Assembly (NCBI GenBank): GCA_028753945.1
Contig: JAPNXP010000004.1
Location: 4,340,001 to 4,404,000 of the forward strand
Direction: 5' to 3'
Length of the DNA: 64,000 nucleotides
DNA from: Hexactinellida sp. DTS-2022
Lineage: Eukaryota > Porifera > Hexactinellida
Part shown: positions 10,794-22,035 of the stretch, piece after piece
Numbering within the stretch: position 1 is the stretch's first letter
Layout of the letters: each line of letters starts with the position of its first letter
Program-made: the position numbers and the translations under genes
The notes under the pieces: model-generated
Database searches by the model: none
Told to the model about the DNA's origin: nothing
What the model saw: the letters and a program-made list of their open reading frames with translations, nothing else

Positions 10794-13155
10794 TCAGTTT
10801 GTATCATGTCTGTGAATTAGTTTGGCGTAGAGAGGAGAAGGCGTTGGTACAAATCCAATCTGTTTGTGTACAGAAATCTCAAAGTTTTGATAATCTACTG
10901 TGAACACAAGTCTCATGCCCCATTCGAACAGCTGTAACTCTGGGATTCGGTAGCGAGCCAACAGATTTCGCACTTGTGGTATTAACGCACCTTTACAGGT
11001 AAACTCATCCAGCATTCACACTGCACGCTGTACATTTGAACAGCTGATGGGTAATTATGGAACACCCTTAGCTGCAATGATAAAATTTCCGTTTGTGATA
11101 AAGATCCGACAATACTCTCAACGCCTAAAAGCAGCACATTTGAATGTTCAGCATCGAAATGTAACCGCAGCACCAACACACCGTCATCAGACTGTATAAC
11201 CTGAACAGGTGGGCATTTGTGCACCTCTTGCCATCTCTGAGCAATCAGTTCGTAATCCTCTTGGTAAGGGTTGTCCGTGTATATCGGGTCGTGGAGAGAG
11301 AAGGCTTCGGTAAGGTTTGTTTTAAAGAACGGATGCATCCAACTGAATTCCGGGACACCGGTTTGTTTGCCTACCTCGCACACGCGAGTTTCTACATAAA
11401 CCAATAGATTCTCAACTCGATTAGGCTCTCCAATACACTTCAGCAGCTCTGTCATATAAATAGAGTTCTCATCAGCTGGTCGCTCAAACGCCTGACAAGA
11501 GGGAGAACACGAATCCGCTATAATATGAGGCGCGTTCTCCAACTCGGGATGATGCAGTCTCTCAGGCATTGGAGAGGCACTGCCTGTGTTAACCACCTTA
11601 GTGCGACACATGTCTAGTATCATCATGTTAAGCTTAGCATTACGAGACGCCATCTGCTCGAGTATCCACTTAGCCTTAATGCAATGCTCTATCCTATACT
11701 CACGGGAGGATTCCACTCCCATTCAGTAGTTCTCTCAGTCTTTCTCAAACCCGTGTCCCCGTAGTAGGACAGTGCGTATATACGCCTGTGTTTAAGAGCT
11801 TAACGTAGTGCTTAATGGCGATACGCATATCCTTGCTGTTAAGGTTAACTAATGTAACGTTTCGGAAACCGAGAGAACGGAGTCTACCGACTAAATCCCT
11901 AGTATCCGATCCGGGAAAATGCAATGTGAACACCTGCTCCCTGTTTTATGGTTGCCGATTAGCAGAGCTACTTTGTCTCTGCACTTGTCGCTGGCGAGCG
12001 GACACACCTTGTTTCGAAGAGATTACTTCTTGGTGTTGTCACTCATTAATTGCACACAAACGTATGAACCGTAGTAATCTTTGGTGAGAACTTTGAAAGT
12101 GCACTCACGGTCTGTCCATTTCTCCTGGAGCTGATGGAGGTCGTTTGGTTGCTCGAGTGGAACGAAGTACCATTGGTAAGTCGCGCCGATGTCGTTCTCA
12201 GCTTGAAAGTGTTTGAGGTGAACACTAGAGCCGATTGGATATCACCAAACTCAGAATCTATGTCAAAAGTCTACGGCGATTTGGGACGGAGCTTGCAAAA
12301 TGGTTCTGTGGATGAGCTAGAGACAATGGGATAGCCTAATTCTGCACTGAACTCTTGCTCCGGCGGGTACACATTGATTGATCTGAATATAGCTGATGTT
12401 CCGAGTTGAAAATACAACAGTAGTACAGGCCTGCGTCATCTACTGTTGTAGTATGTATATAGAGACTAGGGGGAATTTGATTGGGCAGTTGATGGGCCGA
12501 GTTAGAAAGAGAGTTCATTGCGTATTGAGGACTCCGATACCAAATATACTTCCGTGTTTCCAAAGTAACGTCAATTCTTAATGGCCCGTGTTCGTATCCT
12601 GAAATTTCAGGTGGGATATTAGGTTTTATATCTTGATTAGATTTTTTTAATTAGCTTGTACTTGTATTGTGATTATTCGCGTGTAAGTTTCTCCTTTTTC
12701 GTTAATAGCGAGACACCTGTAATCACCGCTATCGTTAACAGTTAATTTATCAAATAATGGTTCGGTTCTACTTTGTCTATCCCCATGAAGTCTATATTCA
12801 TTCTCGTTACACTTATACCATTGGTATTGTGGTTTTGGAATGCCATATGTCTTGAATTCAATACTGAGGTAGTCGCCTTCCGTTTTATGGAGGATACCTC
12901 CATTCTAATGCTGGGTTTTTGTCCAAGGTCGTTCTGTGTTTCATTTATATATTGATTACCTAGATCATACATGTAAAAAGAAATATTAACAGGATAGAAG
13001 AACATACCGGGTGAAGATTTATCTTTGCTGTGTTTCCCAAATACCGCAATAGGATCTCCTATCTGCTTGTAGTCTCGTATTCCTTCTTTCACAGCATTAA
13101 GTCGTATCTCACCTGCTACACTCAGTTTCTTCTCCAGCTCCACATCCCATTCCAA
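10794..13155 (-). pseudogene. MALT1: Paracaspase (MALT1-type), Ig domains plus caspase-like domain, broken
   Basis: From the N-terminal side (high coordinates): an unassigned segment, then an Ig-like domain (QYQWYK, LTVNDSGDYRC, 12690-12900), a second (YIWYR, VDDAGLYYC, 12380-12600), a third (TYQWYF, YYGSYVC, 12060-12200), then the caspase-like domain. That domain starts KVALLIGN (11949-11978), followed by DTRDLVGRLRSLGF. A HGFE motif is readable in a shifted frame, with the His codon at 11754-11756, and LDMCR carries the Cys codon at 11606-11608. The His-to-Cys spacing is 49 codons, the same as human MALT1 His415-Cys464. The rest continues along MALT1 (AEHSNVLLLGVESIV; LVFTVDYQNFE near 10900). 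Frameshifts and stops at ~12880, ~12010, ~11940, ~11750 and ~11010 break it. No death domain is recognised upstream. MALT1 cleaves signalling proteins in NF-kB activation. The 246-codon block 10982-11722 is intact, so decay is fairly recent or exons remain. Confidence 0.88.
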
Positions 13156-13716
13156 TGATACACTCTTGTAGCTATATTTGTTGTTCGGAGTTTAGTTTCT
13201 AATTCTGCCATGCCGCCCATGCGTGTATCAATTGGAACAAAAATCTGATCAAGAATAAGTTTATTGATTTCCCTTGATACTTTCTCTCATACCATCATTA
13301 GAAATGGAAAGTTCTCTGATTTGTTGAGTCATTCCCTTTCCTGTGTAGTCATCTACCAATCTCTGTAAGACTGTAACTTTGCTAACAGATCAGCTTCTCT
13401 ATCTTGTAGTATCTTGTGAGCTTAATAGCCTCTTATGAATTGAGTTTTTGTAGAACATAAACTAATTATATATTCCTAGAGAGAGGAATGAGAAGAGAGA
13501 CAGAGGCAAATCTCAACACAGAGATAGGACTAGGTTAGTTCAGTTAACCAAACCAATTAATAATGTTAAACTAGATTTTACTCTAGTGGAATAATAATTG
13601 GCAAATGTAACTAAATTATTTCTGAGTAGATAAGTACAACTTGCATTCCATTGGTAACTAAGTATGAAATTTGATTCTAAGCTAAGAAAGTAATTTCTAC
13701 TTTGTACTGGGTTGTG

Positions 13717-14260
13717 CTGTCACGCCAAAATTGGTCCGGGTCAAAAATGGTCCGGGACCAATTTTGGCTGGCCATAAATGGTCCGGTCGGACTAGCTTTG
13801 GTCGCCAAAAATGGTCCGGCCGGACCAGTTTTGGTCGCCAAAGGCGGTCCTCATTGGCCAAAGGTGGTCCCCGCCGGACCAGTTTTGGCACCCATTCCAA
13901 GACAATAATTATAGAGCTTTTTATCATTCATCAACACAAGAATACATAGAGATGCAAATGTTTTCACAATAGTCAATAATACACAATTACAAAGTTGATT
14001 CTTTACACCGTAACTCCATATATCACAATTACAAAACCATTATTTTCACTTTTATTCATGCCTTCATACTTACAAGGGACTCCTTTTTCCCCTGAACCAT
14101 AGTAGACAATTAGAAAAAGATACTTTTTCAATTTAATAATTGATTGTCCTATAAAATTTCGCACTAGTGGGAGGTTTGTTATAGCAAGCTAGGACCATTT
14201 ATGGCAGGCCAAAATTGGTCCCGGACCAGTTTTGGCCCAGGACCAATCTTTTCGTGACAG
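13717..14260. mobile_element. TIR element with GGTCC-rich ~60-bp ends, 544 bp
   Basis: The left end CTGTCACGCCAAAATTGGTCC and the inverted right end (reading CTGTCACGAAAAGATTGGTCC on the minus strand) match over ~60 bp with few differences. The left part holds several alternating GGTCCGG/CCGGACC palindromes. There is no ORF of interest. It is reminiscent in design, not sequence, of 37100-37640. The stretch 13200-13716 before it shows nothing recognised. Confidence 0.7.
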
Positions 14261-14309
14261 GCCCACCCCTGGCTACGCCACTGCTACAGATACAGTATGC
14301 TTATGTTAT

Positions 14310-14753
14310 CAGGGTTGCCAACCTCTGGAAACAAAAAATCGGGAGATTTTGCCTATTTTGGCGGGTGTTTTACCAAAAAGCGGGAGGTCGAAGATGAAAA
14401 AGGGGGAGAAAAGCGGGAGACTCAATATATATGCTATTTTTAAAAATCTATCATGAATAGAACGATATAATATGATTATTTAGTATGTTTTGATATCTAC
14501 AATTAGGAAAAAAACTTGGTACCGTACTCGAAAAAAAACTGAAAATTAAAAACTACAACTAAAAAGAAAAAACTTGTTGCTCGTAGGTTGACTAATTTAC
14601 TTGAATAATTTAAACAAATCCCGTTATTTACTTAATTATCCTAAAATCTAAATATATAAACAATTTCCAAAAAGCGGGAGTTTTAAAAGTTTGGCGGGAG
14701 GTCGGGAGGATGAGAGAAAAAAAAGGCAAAAAGCGGGAGGGTTGGCAACCCTG
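14310..14753. mobile_element. TIR element of the GCGGGAG family, 444 bp
   Basis: Ends are CAGGGTTGCCAACC and its exact inverse GGTTGGCAACCCTG. ATGTTAT occurs directly on both sides (14303-14309 and 14754-14760), a 7-bp duplication. Sub-terminal AAAAAGCGGGAG and TTTGGCGGGAGGTCGGGAGG blocks recur in the fragments at 45075-45177 and 46090-46200 and in the related element at 26339-26897. Confidence 0.8.
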
Positions 14754-14824
14754 ATGTTATGCTATATCCGGTGTCCTATATACTACAGTGCTTATACTAC
14801 AGACAACTTATATTACAGGCAACT

Positions 14825-14976
14825 TATATTACAGCAGGGTTTTTTTAAGGCTGATCTTGGTGTAAATTTAGCAACCAAGATTTATTGGAGTTACACCACG
14901 ATTCGGGTCGGCCGCGGCCGCTGCAGTGTTGAGCTACACCACGGCCTCAACCTATAAAAACCCCTGTATTACAGTG
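14825..14976. mobile_element. Candidate short TIR element
   Basis: ACAGCAGGGTTTTTTTAAGG at the left and an inverted approximate match ending near CCTATAAAAACCCCTGTATTACA. Both sides carry TATATTACAG-like strings, so the boundaries are uncertain. A GC-rich GGCCGCGGCCGC core sits at ~14910-14924. Confidence 0.35.
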
Positions 14977-15094
14977 CTTAAATTACAGGATGATACAGTA
15001 GTGGATGAAGGTAATAAGAACATCTCCGGGACTGCATATTGTGTTCTTATAACCGGCATAAGATTATCAAGGCTGGTCAAGGAATTATCAAGCA

Positions 15095-15190
15095 ATTATC
15101 CAGGAGCGCAGACGCTCCTTTTGGGGTATGATTTTTGGAAAATTTAATTAGGAGCGCGAAAATTTGGAATCCTCTCCAATACCATAAAAT
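15095..15190 (+). repeat. Dispersed repeat, copy 1 of 2
   Basis: AATTATCCAGGAGCGC, then TGATTTTTGGAAAATTT and AGGAGCGCGAAAATTTG, recurs at 37855-37965 in the same orientation with modest divergence. It is non-coding. 15200-15750 holds only decayed pogo-like ends (AACCTCGTTAGTACGAACAC near 15347) and a hAT-like end (CAGGGCCAGAATAAGG, 15464). Confidence 0.6.
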
Positions 15191-15749
15191 TAATTTGTGA
15201 TTTAGAATTATGAAATTGGATCAGACAAGGATTAGGAGCATATTTACAAATGGCTGTATATAATACTACACTTGTGCTTATACTACAGCAACCTCGTAAT
15301 ACGAACTCATTAAGGCTGCCAACACAAAGAGCTTCTTATATGTAGAACCTCGTTAGTACGAACACGGTTAATGAGAAATTCTGGTTCAATACGAACACTA
15401 TTTCAGTCGATCCAAAGCCTTTTGAAATACAAATAATATTGGTTAATACGAATTATTGATAAGGTCAGGGCCAGAATAAGGCGGGGGCTGATGGGGCTCC
15501 AGCCCCAGGCCCATCTTGAAAATAGGCCCACCACTTGTACCATAGGCCCCGAAGGAAAAGCCAAGAGTTGTTTTTGGTTGGGCACTAGAAACACCCGGAT
15601 TTATGGCAAATTCTCATCATTTTAAGTTGACTATTTCATTGAAAAATGTCAATGATTTTATGTATGTACTTCTAATCCCTCTACATGTGTCCAATTAATT
15701 TTTGACTAACAATAGTTTATACGTTTAGGCATAGCATTCTATACACAAG

Positions 15750-15800
15750 GCAATGGTGCTGATTGATGGACTTGGACCAGGGATTGGTTAGGTCAGTTAG
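15750..15800 (+). repeat. Short copy of the Gypsy A 3' coding end
   Basis: ATGGTGCTGATTGATGGACT and the following ~30 bp match, inverted, the last codons and stop of the minus-strand Gypsy at 22036-22075, including GGGATTGGTTAGGTCAGT. A weaker match is at 38125-38150. It marks a second decayed Gypsy insertion. 15800-16255 has no gene. Confidence 0.6.
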
Positions 15801-18800
15801 TTTGGTTTTAGATCTAAATCCCAATACAGCTCTAAATTAATGTAGACTATCAATGTGAAGGGAAATAATTGATAATCACCACCCTTCTAAGAAAATTACG
15901 AATTGTAAGGATATATTTTTTATTTAATGTATTTTATATATATAAATATACGAATCATAACATAAAATAAGTATAAGCAACAATCAAGATAATACACAGT
16001 ATTAAGGTAAATTAATAGAATACGGGCCCTGAGTTCTATAGGAAGAGCAGTTAGGCAGTAGTACATCTATGACGACAGGGGGAGGGAGTGTGGTTACGAT
16101 GTGTCCTGAATGAGCGGCTTGATTGTAGGTGTTAGTGGAGCTCCTCGTGACCTCGTCTAAATGATAGTAATGTATAGAGAAAACAGTCAAATGATGGTAG
16201 TAGATGCGCACTGGTATATCGGTATGTCAGGAAGCTATCTATAAGATTAGAAGAATTATGTACTGAATTTTTTAAGTTTGCTATTATCTCGAACAATAAC
16301 TATAGAATTAAAGTTTCTAACCTTCTTCGATAAAATACAATTAGCTACTGTAGTATAAAAAAATTTAAGAATTTCCCATTTTGGAATCATACAAACACAC
16401 CATTGCCTCCATATTTCACTATACTTTTCTTCTACAATAATAAGTGATAACTGAACCAAATTCCGACGGCAGGATCCCTCGTAAAATAGTTTACTTAAAT
16501 GTGAATGGTTATCGATTTTCAAAAATATTTCATACATAATGATGAGAGATTGGTAGATAATCTCAGATGGATACTTAAGTGAGCCTCTATCAAGGAATTC
16601 AATCATTGAAAATCCGGTGTCGTTAAAAACTTGAATATCTTTGGGAGATGTTAAAAAATCTTTGCAGTCTCGACATTCTTTAGAATTTTTAAGGTACGAA
16701 AAGATTTCATACCCAGCCACGTAATTTAGGCATTCAATTTGCGAATTATCAAATAGAGGGTTAGGAATGTTAAGTATTTCACTTGTAACATACTCAAAAT
16801 CAAACTCTGGGTGCATTTCTTCATCGTCCTCCTGTGTAAATTTTTTCAAATATTATTTAAGAGATATTTTATCAGACTGTTGATTTATGTTAAAAAATTT
16901 GAGGAGATTAGATAATTGAAGTCGACGTTCACTCTCCAAAATTTGACAGTAAGATATATTCTAGTTTGAACCAGACATTTGACGATATAGCCCGAAATGA
17001 TGTTCTAATGGGTCATTTTGTATTCGAGACGTCAGCAAATATTCAAAACCGCATTCAAGGGTCAATCTCTGTACTAAGAGAGGGAGGGCAATACAAGTAT
17101 GTCTAAAACTAGTGAATGTTTGTGGTGTAAGCTTCCCTCTAGACGTGGGAAGTAATTTCCAACAATCCAGCCATTTAACTACATGGTCCAAAAAGGATAA
17201 TCTCGGATCGTTGAAGCGAAGCGGAGGAAAATTTGGATTGTTAAAGCGAATATCTTTTCCGACCCAATTAACATTGAAAATGTTCCAGATTTTATTTATC
17301 AAATGTATGAATTTGACGATATGGCGATTTTCATTTGTTGTATTTTCATTATAGAAACTAGAGAGCCCGCTGCTGTTGATTCATGAAAGATCTTAAGAGC
17401 TAAGTTTACATTTTGTCGCTCTAAATGAGATGGCCAACATGCTTTTGATGTTAGTTTGGGGGCTCTCTTAATTATGGAAAATTTGTCAGCTTTAAATAAG
17501 GTTCTGAGGTCGTCAAATGCTGCAAAGCATATTGGAGGGTATTTTGACTTTGTCAATACCCTCGGATCCAAAATAATATTAGCAACAGGTATAGAAACTT
17601 TGAGCTGAGTAGATGGGATGGTTACTGGTAGTGGAATATCATCGGTGCAAGTCTCAAAATCAGGGTAAATATAAGTTTTCTCAAAGTCTATTAAATTTAA
17701 CCAGTTATTACGAATTGATTTCATAATGTGGACTATGTCAAAGAATAAAATAAGGTTGCGTTGGGTTACATGGATGTACAACTCGCGGTTGCAATATTTT
17801 CGCTTCATATGAAAATAATTTAAATACACTGACATTTAAAGGATAATTATCGGTACATATTGCCTCAACAAATAAATCACAACTCTCTATATCACCAATT
17901 GTTTTTTAATTATTGGATATAAATCAGCCAGCGGAGGAAGACCCTAACGGAATCAGACGAACAATGGTCGAAAACGTTTTCATAAGACTGGAAATCATCA
18001 TTGAAAACACAGTTGTTGGGGGGTCGCTAGGGTTGTCGATGGCGCCCAAAACTTTACCACCATTATATGAAGCATCACTACGGATGTGAACTTCGTACAT
18101 TTGAAGTATCACATGGCGTTCCCTATGGCTAAATTTCGAAGTTATTTCCTTTAGAATTTGAAAGTAATCACCTTCAATACCCAGAGTGTTTTTTATACCA
18201 ATCAAATTTCTCTCGTGAGGCAAGATTAAGCAATTTGATGATTGAATAAGTCGGTAACATGCAGGTGATATCCCATGAATTTTAGTGAAAATACATGAGT
18301 TAAAATATTATACCGTCGACGACTTTTAGCATTTATCAAATTTCTCAGTTGCCCAACTAAAAAGTGGAATGAAATACTCAGAGATTCGCTACTGCAATGT
18401 AAATCATCTTTGTATAGGTCTATCGAGTCACCATCAACAAGCTTAATTGCACTTTCGAGTTCATGGTTAGCAAGTTTTATATAGTTGTTAATAGAACATT
18501 CAGTTTGAGAGTTAATAGTTTGAAGTAAGAGTGAAAATGTATCTACTTCATCGAGGATGGTCTCAACTTGGCGAGTGTCATTAATAAAAATTCGCGAGAT
18601 CGGAATGGTGACGTTTTTATTATCAAATGCTTTGATGTACAAATCATCGTTAACTATTACAGATCGGTCGATGAAAGGTCCGGTTTCTAAAATAACGATT
18701 TTTATAAAAAATAAAGGGGTGTTGTTAGACACATTAGTTATCCAGCCGTTTGGTAGGTCGATTAAATTTAGCTTAGAAAGAAGATCAGAATATGAATTAA

Positions 18801-19040
18801 CTAGGAACTTATCCACCGTTTCTTCGTTGTCAGTTATGCTCTTGGAGTATGCAGATTCCATCAGCAGTCGTTCTTTGTCATCTAGGCATAGTCTCTTTGG
18901 CTTGGAATTGAATTCAGAAAGATAGGAAGGACAGTTGGGAAAAATGCTGGGTACTGCTGTCTTCTTCAGAGCTATTCTCTCTCTGGAAACTGTAACAGTA
19001 TGAACCCCGTCATTGTAGGATATGGTCCTTTCGATTTCTA

Positions 19041-19135
19041 GTCAAAACGGCCACAAACTAAAACGGCCACAACCAAAACGGCCACAAACCAAAACGGCCA
19101 CAAACCAAAACGGCCACAAACCAAAACGGCCACAG
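19041..19135 (+). repeat. Left TIR array of the MULE
   Basis: About six copies of ACGGCCACAAACCAAA with small variants. The inverted counterpart at 21396-21494 has a similar copy number. Confidence 0.9.
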
Positions 19136-19327
19136 TCTCAATACCTATTAATAACTAGTAATTTCATTACTGTGCCATTATACTAAAGTATAGTCGGCAC
19201 AGTGAAACAAACAATGTAAGAAAATGTAATTATTATTAATAAGGAAATAACAAAATGAGACTTTAAATATTGATAGTGAATATAAATATTTTAGATAGAT
19301 AAATAAAATGACCTAAAGTATGATTTG

Positions 19328-21244
19328 TTATAATTGAGGTCCATTAAGCCTAGAGCAAGCGCGTAACATTTGACTAGCTGATACTGTCCCTTGGGAATAT
19401 TTTTCCCATAGAGTGAATATTGCAGCCTGCATTTTCCTGTAAGTTAACCTTTGATATCTTTTCAATTTATTTTGAGAAACTAGATGTAGTTGTAGTGTGA
19501 TTATTTGAGACTCTATATATAAAAGCTCTATCAGAACATAAAACTGTAATTGACCTCTTCGAGCTCTACTATTAATTCTTAAATGCCATCCTTCGACGTC
19601 GTTATTGGTACGTACAGTTTGATTGAATACACACCAATCTTTCGGTTGCCACTGTCCAGCGATCCATGTACTATCTATATAAGTTGTCAGTTGATGTTCA
19701 ATATCACTACTGGCGCGCTCTTCTAGATTTCTGAAGGCAGGTTCTATGTGCTCGCATGGAAGAAATGGTAGAGCCATTAATCTTCGACAAAAGTCATGGG
19801 TTGAATTGTTATTCATGTATTGTGACTGCAAACCCAAGATTTGAATCTTTCTCCATACTGCCTGTGTCCAATGGAAGGAACAACCTTGAAGTACCACTCC
19901 TGGGTATACTTTTGGAAAAGCTTTCCATAAAGCCAATTCAAAATCCATCACTGCACTTCTAACAGCTGGTGCACCGGGAAGAGATTCTAATACCTTAGTT
20001 AATACTTTTCTGTAATCCCTTTTGCGTTTTCCCGACATTAGAACAAACACTAATGGTAGCTGCTTAATTGAGCTTTCAGATTTCACGAAAGCATGAATAG
20101 AAAATAGTTGGGTAAATGGTTCCTTAACGATTTTAAATGTCCCGTCCAAATACCACTTTTTAGCCCTGCATAAAATATTTAGCATTTGGTCTGTAGCAAA
20201 TATGAGATGTCTTCGTTCATCAACCTTGATGTCTCCACGTAAAAAGTTTCCAGGAATATAGTCCATATTTACTTCGAAGTCTAAATCAACAGGATCTTGA
20301 GGTCGAATAGTCTGTCTGGCGCGGTTTGCAGCTCGTGCTAGATTAGTTAGACTTGGAAGCCCTGGTTGTAAATTATTTGTATAAGGTATGAGTGCATTTT
20401 CGACTATCTCAGCAGCAGGAACAAATATTTCACGTTTGGCTCTATTTATTACGAATACCTTTAGCTCTGGCTTAAAGTTTACTTCTGGATTTGCTAAATG
20501 GTTGTGGGCATTGATCCCACGAGTAAACAAATTACCGCGTTGAATAATCGTTGCTGGACAAATCAAAGACTTATTACGTACGCTACAACGCCAATAGTTT
20601 ACCATGTTCCTTCGAATTTTTATTATGTAGGAATACCCAACCTTCTCTATCAACAGATCTTTTCCCTTCTGTGAGGAGTTTGTAATAACACGGAATGTCG
20701 GGATATCATCAGTTTGGGTGTTACCAGATTCTAAAATAGACCCGTCAAGTGAGGATTCTTGTAAAGCATCTGGAATAATAAAATCTGGAAATAAGTTTGT
20801 ATTTTCGGTCGAAATATTAGGGATATCGATTTCGTCTGAATCATCGAAGATCAGATCATTAGTTAGATCTTGAGTGAATTGATTTGGCAAATGCGCAATG
20901 GATGGGGTTGGAAAATCAACGGGCGAATTGATTTGCTCATATGATAGGGCACAACTGTTTTCTTGAATAGAAAGTGGTGATACTATTGTACTTTCCAAAA
21001 GTGGCAAATCTTCAGAATGCAGTTCAAGGTTCATCCTTTCTAAACAAGATGCGCATTTCCACACTATTTCTTCTTCTCCTCTTACCGCTCTCCGATAACA
21101 GTGACGTGAGATGCCAGTTTTACATGTGCGATGCTGCCAGAATGAACAATTTTCACATTGAATCGCTTCCTGCCTTGGCCTTACCGTTTGGCCACATTCC
21201 AGACACGGATCAACCACTGCTCCATTTAGTGTATTATCTGACAT
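19328..21244 (-). CDS. MULE transposase with PHD-like and FLYWCH zinc fingers, 638 aa
   Basis: An uninterrupted frame. Residues ~15-63 form a PHD-like finger (CLECGQ, CENCSFWQHRTC, WKCASC). An acidic linker follows to ~180. Residues ~180-245 resemble a FLYWCH finger (FRVITNSSQKGK, YWRCSVRN, CPATI, AHNHLANP). The MULE catalytic region starts ~350: WYLDGTFK supplies the first Asp, VRSAVMDFELALWKAF the second, with CSFHWTQAVWRKIQ between, and NNDVEGWHLRINSR the likely Glu. These enzymes bind TIRs and cut and paste the element. The PHD finger at the N-terminus is a less usual addition that might read chromatin; that role is inference. The start Met lies ~150 bp inside the right TIR array. Confidence 0.9.
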   Translation of the reverse strand: MSDNTLNGAVVDPCLECGQTVRPRQEAIQCENCSFWQHRTCKTGISRHCYRRAVRGEEEIVWKCASCLERMNLELHSEDLPLLESTIVSPLSIQENSCALSYEQINSPVDFPTPSIAHLPNQFTQDLTNDLIFDDSDEIDIPNISTENTNLFPDFIIPDALQESSLDGSILESGNTQTDDIPTFRVITNSSQKGKDLLIEKVGYSYIIKIRRNMVNYWRCSVRNKSLICPATIIQRGNLFTRGINAHNHLANPEVNFKPELKVFVINRAKREIFVPAAEIVENALIPYTNNLQPGLPSLTNLARAANRARQTIRPQDPVDLDFEVNMDYIPGNFLRGDIKVDERRHLIFATDQMLNILCRAKKWYLDGTFKIVKEPFTQLFSIHAFVKSESSIKQLPLVFVLMSGKRKRDYRKVLTKVLESLPGAPAVRSAVMDFELALWKAFPKVYPGVVLQGCSFHWTQAVWRKIQILGLQSQYMNNNSTHDFCRRLMALPFLPCEHIEPAFRNLEERASSDIEHQLTTYIDSTWIAGQWQPKDWCVFNQTVRTNNDVEGWHLRINSRARRGQLQFYVLIELLYIESQIITLQLHLVSQNKLKRYQRLTYRKMQAAIFTLWEKYSQGTVSASQMLRACSRLNGPQL

Positions 21245-21395
21245 TAGTTACGGTAATAATACATAATTTGATTATTTTCTTGATTAAATACTTACAAAAG
21301 TATAAATGTTGTGATAAATCACTTTGTACAAATTATAAAAGACCTACAATTCATGGTGTCACTTAATAACCTCTCTATTGTTACAATTAAATTGT

Positions 21396-21494
21396 TTTGG
21401 TTTGTGGCCGTTTAGGTGTGTGGCCGTTTTGGTTTGTGGCCGTTTTGGTTTGTGGCCGTTATGGTTGTGGCCATTTTGGTTTGTGGCCGTTTTG
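21396..21494 (-). repeat. Right TIR array of the MULE
   Basis: About six copies of TTTGGTTTGTGGCCGT, the inverse of the left array, with more point variation (TTTAGGTGTG, TTATGG, CCATTTT) than the left side. Confidence 0.9.
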
Positions 21495-22035
21495 ACCTGC
21501 ATGCGTCCTTTCGATATCATCTTCTTTGAAATGACCTAAAGAAACTAATGTAAATATGGCAATCAATAAATGGAAATTAAAGATACTTACCCTCATCTGC
21601 TTGTTGGTTTCATAGTACTTCCGTGGTCGTGGAATTGCCCTGAACCATTCTTCAAGTAACTTCGGGTCTCTTGGGAAATGAAAAGCGGAGATAGACTCAT
21701 CTTGGCTTTTATAATTAGACTTGCAGCCTGGGAACAACACAAGACATGCTATTAGAAGATTCAAATGAATTGTACTGTTGGGGAACGTTTCTGATGAGAT
21801 AAGTGTCGTGAAATGAATTTAACAGTGATTTTTAAAACTTTTTAACTAAGTAGTAAAATAATATATAAATATTATGGTTGGTTAAAAATTACATAATCAC
21901 AAGTTTTCGATATTCCTTCCTATGTACCATTTTTGGTGCAAATTGGTGTAGAATGAATTATAATGGTTAGTTTAGGGTGTACAATGCTAAATGTCAGCAG
22001 TAAATAAGCTTTACGCAAAATTTAATTTGACTGAC

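Larger units (their letters stand above)
19036..21504 (-). mobile_element. Mutator-like element (MULE) with tandem-repeat TIRs, 2,469 bp
   Basis: An identical 11-bp direct repeat, GTCCTTTCGAT, flanks it (19025-19035 and 21505-21515). Removing the element and one copy rejoins the P-element reading frame exactly (HFKEDDIER / ISYNDGVHTV). The terminal regions (19041-19135 and 21396-21494) are inverted arrays of a ~16-bp unit, ACGGCCACAAACCAAA. The element encodes one intact transposase. It also contains, at ~19170-19205, a diverged palindrome like that in the 55-64 kb array. Intact coding capacity plus clean target duplication suggest a recent insertion. Confidence 0.9.
16256..21747 (-). pseudogene. 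P-element transposase (THAP type), copy 1, split by a Mutator-like element
   Basis: The THAP zinc finger starts at ATG 21747 (MSCVVP, GCKSNYKS, FHFPRDP, WFRAIPRP), followed by a ~55-bp GT-AG intron-like gap and HFKEDDIER. The frame is then interrupted by the element at 19036-21504 and continues on its far side (ISYNDGVHTV, CPSYLSEFNSK). Next come 18226-18861, 17924-18223, 17299-17835, 16961-17302 and 16256-16849 in changing frames. The RNase-H-like core shows QMYEVH where copy 2 has QMDEIH, so the first catalytic Asp is Tyr (18095-18097). FDIVHIMKSIRNNWL keeps the second Asp and NDPLEHHFGLYR the Glu (17003-17005). A frameshift in the THAP start, plus stops between blocks, make it dead. Confidence 0.85.
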
